DNA of 64,000 nucleotides from Streptomyces drozdowiczii. GTDB lineage: Bacteria > Actinomycetota > Actinomycetes > Streptomycetales > Streptomycetaceae. The notes below the pieces were generated by a model that was not told where the DNA came from, ran no database searches, and saw nothing but the letters and a program-made list of their open reading frames with translations. The stretch lies in assembly GCF_026167665.1 (NCBI RefSeq), contig NZ_CP098740.1:3782001-3846000 (forward strand), given 5' to 3'. The position numbers were made by a program, and so were the translations under genes. Positions 53,836 through 63,712 of the stretch are shown here, in pieces (the first letter of the stretch is position 1; every line of letters starts with the position of its first letter).

Positions 53836-54993
53836 ATGGAATCGGTGATCGACCAGGCGTTCGCGGCCGCCCTCTACACGGAGGGCGACGCCGGTCTCGA
53901 CACCGGCGCCTCGCTGCTCGCCGCCGCCCCGAAGGCCGACGCGGAGCTGATGCGCCGGGGCGAGGAGTTCGTCCGCCGGGCCTGGCAGCGCGGCTGGCTC
54001 CCCGCCGACGTCGTCCGCCTCGTCCGCCGCGACCTGGACGAGCACGCGGCGGGCCTGGCCGCCGGGCTCATCGTCTCCGAGGTCCGCCGCTACGACGAGT
54101 TGCCGCCGCGCTGGCGGTCCCAGCTGGACGAGCTGCCCGCCGCACCGCCCGCGAACAGGCCCGACCGGTTCTCGTACGCCTCCGCGCTCCTCGCCCTCTA
54201 CCGGCTGCTGCTCGCCCTCCCGGCCATCGAGCCCGTCGGGCCCCCGCCGGGCTCGGCGCGCGAGGCCCTGACCCGGCCGCCCGCCGCCGGTGAACCCCGC
54301 ATGCTGACCCGGATCCGCGCCCTGCTCGCGAAGGCGGAGGCGACCGGCTACCCGAAGGAGGCCGAGGCGCTGACCACCAAGGCGCAGGAGCTGATGGCCC
54401 GGCACAGCATCGACGAGGCCCTGCTCGCCGCCCGTACCCACGGCGACCGCACCCCCGGCGCCTGCCGGATCGGCGTGGACGCCCCGTACGAGACGGCCAA
54501 GGCGATCCTGCTCGACGCGGTGGCCTCGGCGAACCGCTGCCGGGCCGTGTGGAACAGCGACCTGGGCTTCACCACGGTCGTCGGCTTCGAGGCCGACCTG
54601 GAGGCCGTGGAACTGCTCCACACCTCGCTGCTCGTCCAGGGCACGGCCGCGATGACCCGCGCGGAGGCGGGCCAGCGGGCCGGCGGACGTAAGCGGACCA
54701 AGACGTTCCGGCAGTCCTTCCTGATGGCCTACGCCCAGCGCCTGGGCAGCCGTCTCGCCGACGGCACCGCCCGCGCCACGGCCGAGGCGGAGAGCGACAC
54801 GGCCGCCGACACCGCACTGCTCCCCGTCCTCGCCGCCCGCGACCTCGCGGTCACCGAGACCGCCGAGCAGATGTTCCCCCGCACCACGACCACCCGGGTC
54901 AGGGGCGCGACGGACCTGGACGGCTGGACGCACGGCACGGAGGCGGCGGACCGCGCCCGAATGGGCGGGGAGGCGCCGGGTATCCGGGGCTGA
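53836..54993 (+). CDS. DUF2786 domain protein
   Basis: 385 residues. The DUF2786 segment lies about 155-195 (MLTRIRALLAKAEATGYPKE, AQELMARHSIDE). The rest is helical and conserved only in actinobacteria as far as I know. Similar domains occur in SprT-associated proteins, but no enzymatic motif is seen here. Divergent from the DNA polymerase gene with only 106 bp between starts. Possibly phage- or DNA-related; not established. Confidence 0.75.
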   Translation: MESVIDQAFAAALYTEGDAGLDTGASLLAAAPKADAELMRRGEEFVRRAWQRGWLPADVVRLVRRDLDEHAAGLAAGLIVSEVRRYDELPPRWRSQLDELPAAPPANRPDRFSYASALLALYRLLLALPAIEPVGPPPGSAREALTRPPAAGEPRMLTRIRALLAKAEATGYPKEAEALTTKAQELMARHSIDEALLAARTHGDRTPGACRIGVDAPYETAKAILLDAVASANRCRAVWNSDLGFTTVVGFEADLEAVELLHTSLLVQGTAAMTRAEAGQRAGGRKRTKTFRQSFLMAYAQRLGSRLADGTARATAEAESDTAADTALLPVLAARDLAVTETAEQMFPRTTTTRVRGATDLDGWTHGTEAADRARMGGEAPGIRG

Positions 54994-55049
54994 GTGACCG
55001 CCGACGAGACCCCGCTCGCGAACAACTCGGGCAAAACGGCGATTCCGGT

Positions 55050-55055
55050 TAGGCT
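55050..55055 (+). promoter_or_regulatory. -10 box for the FUSC-like gene
   Basis: TAGGCT ends six bases before ATG 55062, giving a leaderless transcript. Confidence 0.45.
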
Positions 55056-55061
55056 CGGCAC

Positions 55062-57172
55062 ATGAGCTGGCTCCGGGCGCTGAAGGAGACCGCCCGCTCC
55101 GGCCTGAAGATCGAGCGGCGCCGCCTCGAACCGCTGATCGCGGTGCGCGGCGCGGCCGGGCTCGCCCTGGTCATCGGAGTGAGCCTCGCGCTCTTCGGGC
55201 CCGTGGTCGCCGCCAGCTCCGCGTTCGGCGCCTTCCAGGCCGCCATCGCCACCTTCCAGCGCAGCTGGCGCCCGCGCCCCGTGCTCGCCCTGGTCTCCGG
55301 CATCAGCCTCGGCCTGACCACCTTCCTGGGCTATGTGACCGGCACCCATCTCCTGCTCTTCGTGGTCCTCCTGGTGATCTGGACCTTCCTCGCCGGGCTG
55401 GCCTGGGCGGCGGGCCCGACCGGCGGGATCATCGCCGCGTCCAACGTCGCGATCATGCTCGTCACCATCACCCTGCCGACCTCCGTCGCCCAGGCGGGCC
55501 TGCACGGCGCGATGATCATGTTCGGCGGGGTCGTCCAGGCGGCGCTGATCGTGCTCTTCCCGATCCGCAGATGGGGCGCCCAGCGCGACGCGCTCGCCGA
55601 CGCGCTCGCCGCCGAGGCCGACTACGCGCGGAGGCTGCGCCACGACCCGGTCGCCCACTTCGACCCGGTGCCCCTGATGCTCGCCCGCCGGGCCGCCGCC
55701 GTCACCGTCCGCGAGGCCCGCCGCCGCCCCGCCGAACTGCACGGCTCACGCGGGGTCGCCGAACGCATCCGGCCGGTCCTGGCCTCCCTCGCCGACCCGG
55801 CCATGGGCGTGCCCGCCGAGGGCCCCGAGCGCGACCGCGTCCGCGAGCTGCTGGCCGCCGCCGGATCGCTGCTCGACGCGGCCGCCCGGGCGATCCGCAA
55901 GGGCGACCCGGTCAAGCTGCCCGCCCCGGCCGTCGCCGCGCTGAAGACCCCCGACACCGGGGCCCTGCTCACCGGCCCCCGCTGCGCGCCGCCGACCGGC
56001 TCGCCGCCCTGCTCTCCGACGTCATCGAGGCCGCCGAGGGCGACGGCACCAGGGAGGAGCGGGCCGGGGCCGAGGAGGCCGCCGACGCCATCAAGGAGAG
56101 CCGGCTGCCCGCCGAGCACCACCCGCGCCCCGGACTGCTGCGCCTCGTGCCGGTCGTCGTCGGGGCGATGCGGCGCGAGGTCCACCACGGCTCCCCGATC
56201 CTGCGGCACGCGATCCGGCTCGCCACCGTCGCCGCGGTCGGCTACCTCCTGGGCCGCCTGCTGCCGCTCGGACACGGCTACTGGGCGCCCCTGGCGGCGG
56301 TGATGGTGATGCGGCCGGAGTTCTCGCAGACCTACTCCCGCGCGGTCGCCCGGTTCGGCGGCACGCTCGTCGGCGTCTCCCTCGCCTCCGCCATCGTCGA
56401 GGCCGCGCACCCGGGCACCGGACCGCTCGCCGCCCTCGCCGTGGTCTGCGCCCTGCTGATGTACCTGCTGATGCGGACCGGCTACGCGGTCGCCCAGGCG
56501 TGCGTCGGCGCGTATGTCGTCTTCCTGCTCGGCATGGCCGGCGACGACCTGGGCCAGACGGTGTTCGAGCGGGTGCTCCTCACCCTGGGCGGCGGGCTCC
56601 TGGCGATGATCTCGTACGCCGTCTACCCGGCCTGGGAGACCCCGCGCCTGCGGACCCGGCTCGGCGACTGGCTGAAGGCGGCCGGGCGGTACGCGGCGGC
56701 GGTCGTCGACCAGTACGCGGACCCGGCCGAACGCGGCCAGGGCGATGTGCGGCACGCCCTGCTCGCCACCCGGGAGGCCCGGGTCGCCTGGCAGGAGGCG
56801 GTGGCGACGGCCCGGCACGAACCGGTGCGCCACCGGGGCCTCTCGCACGCCGCCGCCGACGCCACCCAGCACTCCCTGGCCCAGCTCGGCCGGGTCGCGA
56901 TGCTCCTGGAGGCCCACATCCCGCGCAGCGCGGCCGCGCCCGTGCCGGGGGCCGCCGAGCTGGCCGACGCGCTGCGCCGGACCACGGACCGGGGCGCCAA
57001 GGCGGTGCGGGAGCGGCGGGTGCCGGACTGGACGCCGGTGCGGGAGGCGCTGGAGCGCTGGGAGGCGGCGGAGGGCGGAGCGCCGCCCTCCGCCGGGGCC
57101 GAACTCGTACGCAACAACGTGGCCCTGGTCCTCGACGTGCTGGAGGACTTCTCGCGGGGCCTGACCTCGTGA
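55062..57172 (+). CDS. FUSC-family aromatic-acid exporter-like membrane protein (frameshifted near 55978)
   Basis: Two blocks of about six membrane helices, each followed by a soluble helical domain. The first block (GPVVAASSAFGAFQAAIATF) and the second (GHGYWAPLAAVMVMRPEFSQ, then GTLVGVSLAS) match FUSC/AaeB proteins. The first frame runs to 56303 with a meaningless end. From 55981 the sequence DRLAALLSDVIEAAEGDGT continues in the next frame to 57172. One extra C in the run 55976-55980 gives 703 residues. Exports aromatic or carboxylic compounds in relatives. Confidence 0.8.
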
Positions 57173-57190
57173 CCCCGCGACGTCACGGCG

Positions 57191-57706
57191 TCACGGCGTC
57201 GGCAGGTCCGACATGCCGGGGAGGTCGGGGATCTTCTCCAGTGCGTCCGCGTCGGTCTTCTCCAGCGTGTCCTTCTTTCCGCTGCCCCACGCGATGACGA
57301 CGGTCTTGCCGTCGTTGGACTCGACCTCCCCCGTGACCCGGGCGGTGTCGCCGTCGGCGCACTTCAGCTCCAGGGCCGGCTTGCCCTCGCCCGACACGGT
57401 GCCCGAGCAGACATGGGAACCGGCGACGACGAACGCCTTCCCGGCGGCGACGGACAGCACCACCGCATCGCCGTCGCTCTGGCCCGCCCAGGCGCCCTCC
57501 AGCCCCTTCGCGTCCCCGGCGGACGCGTCGTCGGAGCCGCCGTCCGTACCGGAGGACGCGTCGCTCCCGCCGGCCGTGGGGCTCGCGCTGGACCCGGGGT
57601 CCTTGCCCGAGTCGCCCTTGTCGCCGTCGCTTCCGCAACCGGTGAGCGCCAGCGCGGTCAGCAGACCCGTGGCGAGGACTGCGCCGGTACGTGCGATTTT
57701 GTACAT
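57191..57706 (-). CDS. Lipoprotein with Ser/Gly/Asp-rich linker
   Basis: 171 residues. Signal peptide ending LALTGC (lipobox), a 45-residue polar linker, then a small beta-domain with two cysteines (SHVCSGTV, LELKCADG). Function not recognised. GGGGAA before ATG 57706. Convergent with the FUSC-like gene. Confidence 0.82.
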   Translation of the reverse strand: MYKIARTGAVLATGLLTALALTGCGSDGDKGDSGKDPGSSASPTAGGSDASSGTDGGSDDASAGDAKGLEGAWAGQSDGDAVVLSVAAGKAFVVAGSHVCSGTVSGEGKPALELKCADGDTARVTGEVESNDGKTVVIAWGSGKKDTLEKTDADALEKIPDLPGMSDLPTP

Positions 57707-57848
57707 GTGGAATTCCCCTGGAAGACGAATGGCCATCCAAGCTACCAGTGGGTCGCAAGCGGTGCGGAGAAGTCAACTCCCGGAATCGGGAGCCGGAGAG
57801 ACCGCGCATACGTCTCTCTCGGCGGAAGCTGTAATCGCGGCGACACCC

Positions 57849-57886
57849 CGCGTGCATGTGCATCCGCCCGTGCATCCGCTCATGCA
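57849..57886 (+). promoter_or_regulatory. TGCA-rich element, copy 1 (upstream of the DUF397 gene)
   Basis: TGCA at 57853, 57859, 57871 and 57883 (steps of 6, 12, 12). It includes TGCATCCGC twice. A 32-bp stretch (57849-57880) is 28/32 identical to the reverse complement of 58924-58955. Both stand roughly 75-110 bp upstream of genes of the trio and in the same orientation as those genes. Confidence 0.65.
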
Positions 57887-57954
57887 TCAGGAATTGAACA
57901 CAGCTATGATCCGGGACAGTTGACACTTGCACCTTGCAACTCGGGGAGCGTCCT

Positions 57955-58191
57955 GTGCACCACGTGTACAACGGCATGGCGGCCACAGAGCTTCGCGGAG
58001 TCGTCTGGCAGAAGAGCAGACACAGCAACTCCCAGGGTTCCTGCGTGGAGTTCGCGAAACTGCCCGACGGAGATGTGGCGATGCGCAATTCGCGCCATCC
58101 CGACGGGCCGGCGCTGGTCTACACACCCGCCGAGATAGAGGCGCTGCTCCTCGGCGTGAAGGACGGCGAGTTCGACCACCTGGTGGGCTGA
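57955..58191 (+). CDS. DUF397 domain protein
   Basis: 78 residues. WQKSRHSNSQGSCVEFAKLP, then VAMRNSRHPDGPALVYTPAE, is the DUF397 pattern. Such small proteins in streptomycetes accompany XRE/DUF5753 regulators as antitoxin-like or anti-regulator partners and are thought to bind them. GTG 57955 has GGGGAG seven bases upstream. Confidence 0.88.
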   Translation: MHHVYNGMAATELRGVVWQKSRHSNSQGSCVEFAKLPDGDVAMRNSRHPDGPALVYTPAEIEALLLGVKDGEFDHLVG

Positions 58192-58208
58192 CGGCCCCGT
58201 ACACCACA

Positions 58209-58249
58209 GAGGGCCGAACCCCGCCGGAAACCAGCGGTGTTCGGCCCTC
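58209..58249. terminator. Hairpin between DUF397 and the anti-sigma ATPase gene
   Basis: Stem GAGGGCCGAAC / GTTCGGCCCTC between convergent genes. Confidence 0.65.
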
Positions 58250-58293
58250 GGGCGGTGTGCCACGCGGTGCGCCGGCCGGACGCGCCGCCCCCG

Positions 58294-58815
58294 TCACACC
58301 GGGTCGGTCAGTCTGAACAGCGCCCAGACGACCTTGCCTCGGGAAGCCGCCGTGCCCGGCGCGCTCTCGGCGGTCAGTACGGGGGAGGGGTGCCAGCCCC
58401 AGCAGTCGCTGAAGGACTCCACCAGGAACAGCCCCCGCCCCGACTCGGCGGAGTCCGCCGCCTCGGAGGCGACCGGGCTCGCCTGGCTCGGGTCGCGCAC
58501 CGCGCACACCAGCCGCGAGGTCCAGCGCATCAGGTGCAGCCGTACGGGCGGCTCCTGGGGCTCACGCGGGGCGTCGGCCGGCAGGGCGTGCCGCAGGGCA
58601 TTGGTGACCAGCTCGGACACGACGAGCGCGACGTCGTCGAAGCGCTCGGTCAGTCCCCATCCCCCTAGGGTGGTCCGGGTGAACCGTCGTGCGCCGCCCA
58701 CCGCCTCGTAGTGCGGCGGCAGGGTGCAGGTGGCCGACCCGGAGACGGCCGAGGGGTCGATGGGAGGAAGCCCCTGCCGTAACGGCTCGAGCATCGTCGA
58801 TCCATTCGTCCCCAT
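58294..58815 (-). CDS. RsbW/SpoIIAB-like anti-sigma ATPase (HATPase_c)
   Basis: 173 residues. GHKL fold: N-box ELVTNALRHALP, G1-like DPSQASP and G2 SGRGLFLVESFSDCWG. ATG 58815 has GGGAG nine bases upstream. In streptomycetes these proteins typically lie beside XRE/DUF397 genes. Whether it binds a sigma factor or is a kinase for an antagonist is not visible. Confidence 0.82.
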   Translation of the reverse strand: MGTNGSTMLEPLRQGLPPIDPSAVSGSATCTLPPHYEAVGGARRFTRTTLGGWGLTERFDDVALVVSELVTNALRHALPADAPREPQEPPVRLHLMRWTSRLVCAVRDPSQASPVASEAADSAESGRGLFLVESFSDCWGWHPSPVLTAESAPGTAASRGKVVWALFRLTDPV

Positions 58816-59140
58816 GCGAGGCACTCCCGGGAATCGCGGCTGGACCGGTACTCCGTACCGGCGACAGCGGCACAACACGAACGAGAACGCAGGTGCGCGG
58901 GCTCCATGGTTCCGAATGCGCACAGCAGATGCAAGGGCAGATGCACGTGCACGCGCCTGACCTGTCCGACCCCGTCCGGTTCTTGCTCATTTCTTCCCCG
59001 TCCCGGTTTCGCCGCCTTGCCAAGCTCTTCCCATTTCCGTAATCGAATGAGTACGGGGCGAAGCGTTTTGATGGCAGAATCCGGCTCTTGGGGTTCAGGG
59101 GGAGCCCCGATGCCAGGAAGCGATGGGGAGGGTTGGACCA
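58816..59140. other. 325-bp divergent regulatory region
   Basis: Between the anti-sigma ATPase and XRE genes. It contains the second TGCA element (58924-58955) and a relatively AT-rich stretch (58970-59060). No ORF with a credible start was seen. Confidence 0.6.
58924..58955 (-). promoter_or_regulatory. TGCA-rich element, copy 2 (upstream of the anti-sigma ATPase gene)
   Basis: TGCA at 58930, 58942 and 58948. Read on the minus strand, spacing is 6 then 12, the same as the first copy. It lies 109 bases upstream of the ATPase start. Confidence 0.65.
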
Positions 59141-60004
59141 GTGGCGGCAGGCGAGTCGAGTGGGTCCGTGGTGCGGCGCATCCTGCTGGGCTCTCAGCTC
59201 AGGAGACTGCGTGACTCGCGAGGCATCACGCGCGAGGCGGCCGGCTACTCGATCCGGGCCTCCGAATCGAAGATCAGCCGCATGGAGTTGGGACGGGTGA
59301 GCTTCAAGGCCAGGGACGTCGAGGATCTGCTCACGCTCTACGGCGTCACGGACGAGGCGGAGCGCGACTCCCTCCTCGCCCTGGCCCGTGAGGCCAATGT
59401 GGCGGGCTGGTGGCACAGTTACGGGGACGTACTGCCCGGCTGGTTCCAGACGTACGTCGGTCTGGAGGGGGCGGCCTCGCTCATCCGCATCTACGAAGTC
59501 CAGTTCGTGCACGGGCTGTTGCAGACCGAGGACTACGCCCACGCGGTTGTCTCCCGGGGCATGCGCGGCGCGCCCCCCGCCGAGATCGAGCGCCGCGTCG
59601 CACTCCGCCTCGAACGGCAGAAGGTCCTCGTCTCCGAACGGGCGCCCCGCTTCCACGCCGTGCTGGACGAGGCGGCGCTGCGCCGCCCGTACGGCGGACG
59701 TGAAGTGATGCGGGCGCAATTGCGGCATCTGATCGATATGTCGGAACAGCCGAACATCACGCTCCAGGTGATGCCGTTCAGTTTCGGCGGGCATTCCGGC
59801 GAGAGCGGATCCTTCACCATGCTGCGATTCCCGGAATCCGATCTGTCGGACATCGTGTATTTGGAGCAGCTGACAAGTGCGCTCTATTTGGACAAGGACG
59901 AGGAAGTCGCCCAGTACGAAAAGGCGATGACGCGGCTCCACGAGGAGTGCCCGGACCCGGAGGAGAGTCGTGACCTGCTCCGAGGACTTCTCCAACTCTC
60001 CTGA
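59141..60004 (+). CDS. XRE-family regulator with DUF5753
   Basis: 287 residues. The N-terminal helix-turn-helix is at about 15-60 (QLRRLRDSRGITREAAGYSI, ESKISRMELG), followed by the DUF5753 domain (WFQTYVGLEGAASLIRIYEV). This is the regulator of the DUF397 pair. GTG 59141 is preferred for GGGGAGG about 9 bases upstream; ATG 59123 would add 6 residues. Confidence 0.87.
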   Translation: MAAGESSGSVVRRILLGSQLRRLRDSRGITREAAGYSIRASESKISRMELGRVSFKARDVEDLLTLYGVTDEAERDSLLALAREANVAGWWHSYGDVLPGWFQTYVGLEGAASLIRIYEVQFVHGLLQTEDYAHAVVSRGMRGAPPAEIERRVALRLERQKVLVSERAPRFHAVLDEAALRRPYGGREVMRAQLRHLIDMSEQPNITLQVMPFSFGGHSGESGSFTMLRFPESDLSDIVYLEQLTSALYLDKDEEVAQYEKAMTRLHEECPDPEESRDLLRGLLQLS

Positions 60005-60058
60005 ATTTTCAGTACGATGGCGCTCCCGCGGGAGTCTGCACCTGAGTTAAGGGATCGC

Positions 60059-61516
60059 ATGTCCTTCTTCCAAGAGCTGGCCGGCCAGTACATCGACGGT
60101 GAATGGCGGACGGGCACCGGCTCCTGGGACATCATCGATTTCAATCCCTACAACGGCGAGAAGCTCGCCGCGATCACCATCGCCACCGCAGCCGAGGTCG
60201 ACCGCGCCTACCGCGCCGCCGAGCGCGCGCAGGGCGAGTGGGCGGCGGCGAGCCCGTACCGCCGCCGGGACGTCCTGGAGCGCGCGCTGCGCGTCACCGA
60301 GGAACTGGCCGACGAGATCACCGAAGCGATCATCGACGAGCTGGGCGGCACCCGCACCAAGGCCGCGTACGAGCTGAGCCTCACCCAGGAGTTCCTGCGC
60401 GAGGCCGCCCGGCAGGCGCTCTCGCCGGAGGGCCGCATCCTGCCCTCCGCCGCGGACGGCCGGGAGAACCTGCTCTACCGGCTGCCGGTCGGGGTCGTCG
60501 GCGTCATCAGCCCCTTCAACTTCCCGCTCCTGGTGACGATGAAGTCGGTCGCACCGGCCCTCGCCCTCGGCAACGCGGTCGTCGTCAAGGCCAACCAGAA
60601 CTCGCCCGTCGTCGGCGGCGGCCTCGTCGCGCGGATCTTCGAGGAGGCCGGGCTGCCGGCCGGGCTGCTCAACGTGGTCGTCACCGACATAGCCGAGATA
60701 GGCGACGCGTTCATCGAGCACCCCGTGCCCCAGGTGATCTCCTTCGCCGGTTCGGACCGGGTCGGCCGCCATGTCGCCGCCACCGCGGGCGCCCTCTTCA
60801 AGCGGACCGTCCTCGAACTCAGCGGCAACAGCGCCTTGGTGGTGCTGGACGACGCGGACATCGACTACGCGGTCGACGCCGCCGTCTTCAGCCGCTTCAT
60901 CTACTCCGGCCAGGTCTGCATGGCCGCCAACCGCATCCTGGTGGACCGCCCGGTGGCCGCCGAGTTCACCGAGAAGTTCTGCGCCCGCGTCGCCGCCCTG
61001 AAGACCGGCGACCCGCGCGAGCCGGAGACCAGCATCGGCCCGGTCATCAACACCTTCCACGCCGACTCGCTGGCCGCCCTGGTCGACCAGGCGATCGCCG
61101 AGGGCGCCGAGGCGCCGGTGCGCGGACGGGTGCGCGGCAATCTGGTCGAGCCGACCGTGCTCACCGGCCTGCCCGACGGCTCCCCCCTCCTCCACCAGGA
61201 GATCTTCGGCCCGGTCGCGCTGCTGGTGCCGTTCGACGGCGAGGACGAGGCGGTCCGGATCGTCAACGACAGCCCCTACGGCCTCAGCGGCGCCGTGCAC
61301 ACCGCGCGCACCGGGCGGGGCGTGCGCTTCGCCCAGCGCATCCGCAGCGGGATGTTCCACGTCAACGACTCCACCGTGCACGACGACCCGGGCATCGCGT
61401 TCGGCGGCGAGAAGGACTCCGGTCTGGGCCGGATGAACGGGGACGCGGCGGTGGACGCGTTCACCACCCAGAAGTGGATCTCCGTCCAGCACGGCCGCAG
61501 CGTCTTCCCCTTCTGA
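60059..61516 (+). CDS. Aldehyde dehydrogenase (benzaldehyde/vanillin dehydrogenase-like)
   Basis: 485 residues, NAD(P)-dependent. Catalytic Cys287 in GQVCMAANR and Glu253 in LELSGNSALV; cofactor motif GSDRVGRH. Sequence around FNPYNGEKLAAI and the short N-terminus suggest the vanillin or benzaldehyde group. AAGGGA precedes ATG 60059. An aromatic substrate would suit the secreted dioxygenase and FUSC exporter nearby, but this is inference. Confidence 0.88.
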   Translation: MSFFQELAGQYIDGEWRTGTGSWDIIDFNPYNGEKLAAITIATAAEVDRAYRAAERAQGEWAAASPYRRRDVLERALRVTEELADEITEAIIDELGGTRTKAAYELSLTQEFLREAARQALSPEGRILPSAADGRENLLYRLPVGVVGVISPFNFPLLVTMKSVAPALALGNAVVVKANQNSPVVGGGLVARIFEEAGLPAGLLNVVVTDIAEIGDAFIEHPVPQVISFAGSDRVGRHVAATAGALFKRTVLELSGNSALVVLDDADIDYAVDAAVFSRFIYSGQVCMAANRILVDRPVAAEFTEKFCARVAALKTGDPREPETSIGPVINTFHADSLAALVDQAIAEGAEAPVRGRVRGNLVEPTVLTGLPDGSPLLHQEIFGPVALLVPFDGEDEAVRIVNDSPYGLSGAVHTARTGRGVRFAQRIRSGMFHVNDSTVHDDPGIAFGGEKDSGLGRMNGDAAVDAFTTQKWISVQHGRSVFPF

Positions 61517-61536
61517 CCTCGCCCTACACCGCCCGC

Positions 61537-61559
61537 TACGCTGGTCGACGGTTGACCAG
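61537..61559. promoter_or_regulatory. PadR promoter with inverted-repeat operator
   Basis: TACGCT (61537-61542) is the likely -10. CTGGTC (61541-61546) and GACCAG (61554-61559) form an inverted repeat overlapping its end, a natural site for autoregulation. Confidence 0.5.
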
Positions 61560-61572
61560 AGAGGTGGAGGGC

Positions 61573-62190
61573 ATGTCCGCGATCCGGCTGCTGGTCCTCG
61601 GCGCCGTACGCCAGCACGGCCGGGCCCACGGCTACCAGGTCCGCAACGACCTGGAGTACTGGGGCGCCCATGAGTGGTCCAACGCCAAGCCCGGCTCCGT
61701 CTACCACGCGCTGAAACAGCTCGCGAAGCAGGACATGCTCCTCGCCCACGAGGTGGCCCCGAGCACCGCGGGCGGACCGCCGCGCATCGAGTACGAGATC
61801 ACGGAGCGCGGCACCGAGGAGTACTTCGCCCTGCTGCGCGCCTCGCTCACCTCGTACGACCAGCGGATGGACGTCCTCTCGGCGGGCATCGGCTTCGTCG
61901 TCGACCTGGAACGCGGCGAGGCCGTGGCCCTGCTCCGCGAGCGTCTGCAGAACCTCGCGTCCTGGCGCGCCGCCGTCACCGAGCACTATCTCCCCGAGGG
62001 CGGCCCGGAACAGCTGGGCCACATCGGCGAGGTCATGAACTTCTGGGTGCACTCGGCGGACGCGGGCGCGGAGTGGACCCGCGGCCTGATCGCCCGCATC
62101 GAGGCCGGCGCCTACGTCTTCGCGGGCGAGGGGGCCCCCTTCGTCGGCGTACTCGCGGAGGGCGAGGAGAACCCGTACGCGACCGGGTAG
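61573..62190 (+). CDS. PadR family transcriptional regulator
   Basis: 205 residues. N-terminal winged helix (RLLVLGAVRQHGRAHGYQVR, KPGSVYHALKQLAKQDML, wing RIEYEITERG) and a Vir_act_alpha_C-type helical dimerisation tail. PadR proteins often sense phenolic acids, consistent with the neighbouring aldehyde dehydrogenase. GGAGGG precedes ATG 61573. Confidence 0.88.
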   Translation: MSAIRLLVLGAVRQHGRAHGYQVRNDLEYWGAHEWSNAKPGSVYHALKQLAKQDMLLAHEVAPSTAGGPPRIEYEITERGTEEYFALLRASLTSYDQRMDVLSAGIGFVVDLERGEAVALLRERLQNLASWRAAVTEHYLPEGGPEQLGHIGEVMNFWVHSADAGAEWTRGLIARIEAGAYVFAGEGAPFVGVLAEGEENPYATG

Positions 62191-62191
62191 T

Positions 62192-63615
62192 TCAGTGGTG
62201 GAAGGAGGTCGCCGCGTTCTCGTCCCGGGTCAGCGGGTGCGGCTGGGCGCGGAGTTCGGGCATCAGGAGGCGCAGGTCCTCCAGGAGCAGTTCCGCCAGG
62301 TCCGAGGAGAAGCCGTTGCGGCACACGATGCGGAGTACGGACAGGTCCTCCCGGTCGGCGGGGAAGGTGTACGCGGGCACCAGCCAGCCGCGTTCGCGCA
62401 GTCGCCGTGACACGTCGAAGACGTCGTACGCCGTCACCTCCGGCTTGGTGGTGAGCGCGAAGACGGGCAGCTGGTCGCCCCGGGTGAGCAGCCGGAAGTC
62501 GCCCAGCTCCTCGATCTTCGCGGCCAGGCCGGTCGCCACGTCCCGGGCCGCCTGCTGCACGGCCCGGTAGCCGTCCCGGCCCAGCCTCAGGAAGGTGTAG
62601 TACTGCGCGACGACCTGGGCGCCGGGCCGGGAGAAGTTCAGCGCGAAGGTGGGCATGTCGCCGCCCAGGTAGTTCACCCGGAAGACCAGCTCCTCGGGCA
62701 GCTCGGCGGGCGAGCGCCACAACGCCCAGCCGACGCCCGGGTAGACCAGTCCGTACTTGTGGCCGGAGGTGTTGATGGAGGAGACCCGGGGAAGCCGGAA
62801 GTCCCAGACCAGGTCCGGGTCGAGGAACGGCGCGACCATGGCGCCGGAGGCCCCGTCGACGTGGACGGGGATGTCGAGGCCGGTGCGCTCCTGGAGATCG
62901 TCCAGGGCCGCGCACAGCTCCGCGATCGGCTCGTAGCTGCCGTCGAAGGTGGAGCCGAGGACGCCGACGACGCCGATGGTGTTCTCGTCGCACAGCTCCA
63001 CGGCGGCCCGCGGGTCGAGGTGGAAGCGGTCGCCCTCCATGGGGACGAGGCGCGGCTCGACCTCCCAGAACGTGCAGAACTTCTCCCAGCACACCTGCAC
63101 GTTCACCCCCATCACGAGGTTGGGCTTGGCGCTCGCCGGGTAGCGGTCGGCGTTCTTGGCCGTCCAGCGGCGTTTGAGCGCCATCGCGGCGAGCATGCAC
63201 GCCTCGCTGGACCCGGTCGTGGAACAGCCGACGGTCGCCGAGGGTCGGGGGCGTGCCAGAGGTCGGCGAGCATCGCCACACAGCGCCGCTCCAGCTCGGC
63301 GGTGCGCGGGTACTCGTCCTTGTCGATCATGTTCTTGTCGCGGCACTCGCCCATCAGCACCCCGGCCTGCGGCTCCATCCAGGTGGTGACGAAGGTGGCG
63401 AGGTTGAGCCGCGAGTTGCCGTCCAGCATCAGCTCGTCGTGGACGAGCCCGTACGCGGTGTGGGGCGGCAGCGGTCCGTCCGGCATCCGGTGCCGGGGCG
63501 GCGCCGCCTCCATTCCGGCGACCGGGTCGGCGACCCCGTAGAACGGATTGAGCGCCAGCTTGCGCTGCTCGGCCGACGGTTCGCCCTCGTGCGCGGAGCC
63601 CCGGTGGAGCGGCAT
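62192..63615 (-). CDS. gadB: Glutamate decarboxylase (frameshifted near 63246)
   Basis: PLP enzyme that turns glutamate into GABA and consumes a proton. N-terminus ([20 protein letters not shown]), [19 protein letters not shown] and the PLP lysine in [10 protein letters not shown] (about 287) are all present. ATG 63615 runs to [12 protein letters not shown] and loses frame; the rest ([15 protein letters not shown]) is in the next frame, ending TGA 62192. One added base at a G run (63242-63251) gives 474 residues, near the family's 466. The following ClC-like channel is the classical acid-resistance partner. Confidence 0.88.
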
Positions 63616-63712
63616 CACGGACCTGCCCTTCTCGGCTCGCGCCCGCGAGACCGGACGCATCCGACGTTACGGAGGGCCCCGGCGCCCGACACCCGGTGCT
63701 GGGCCGTCCGGC

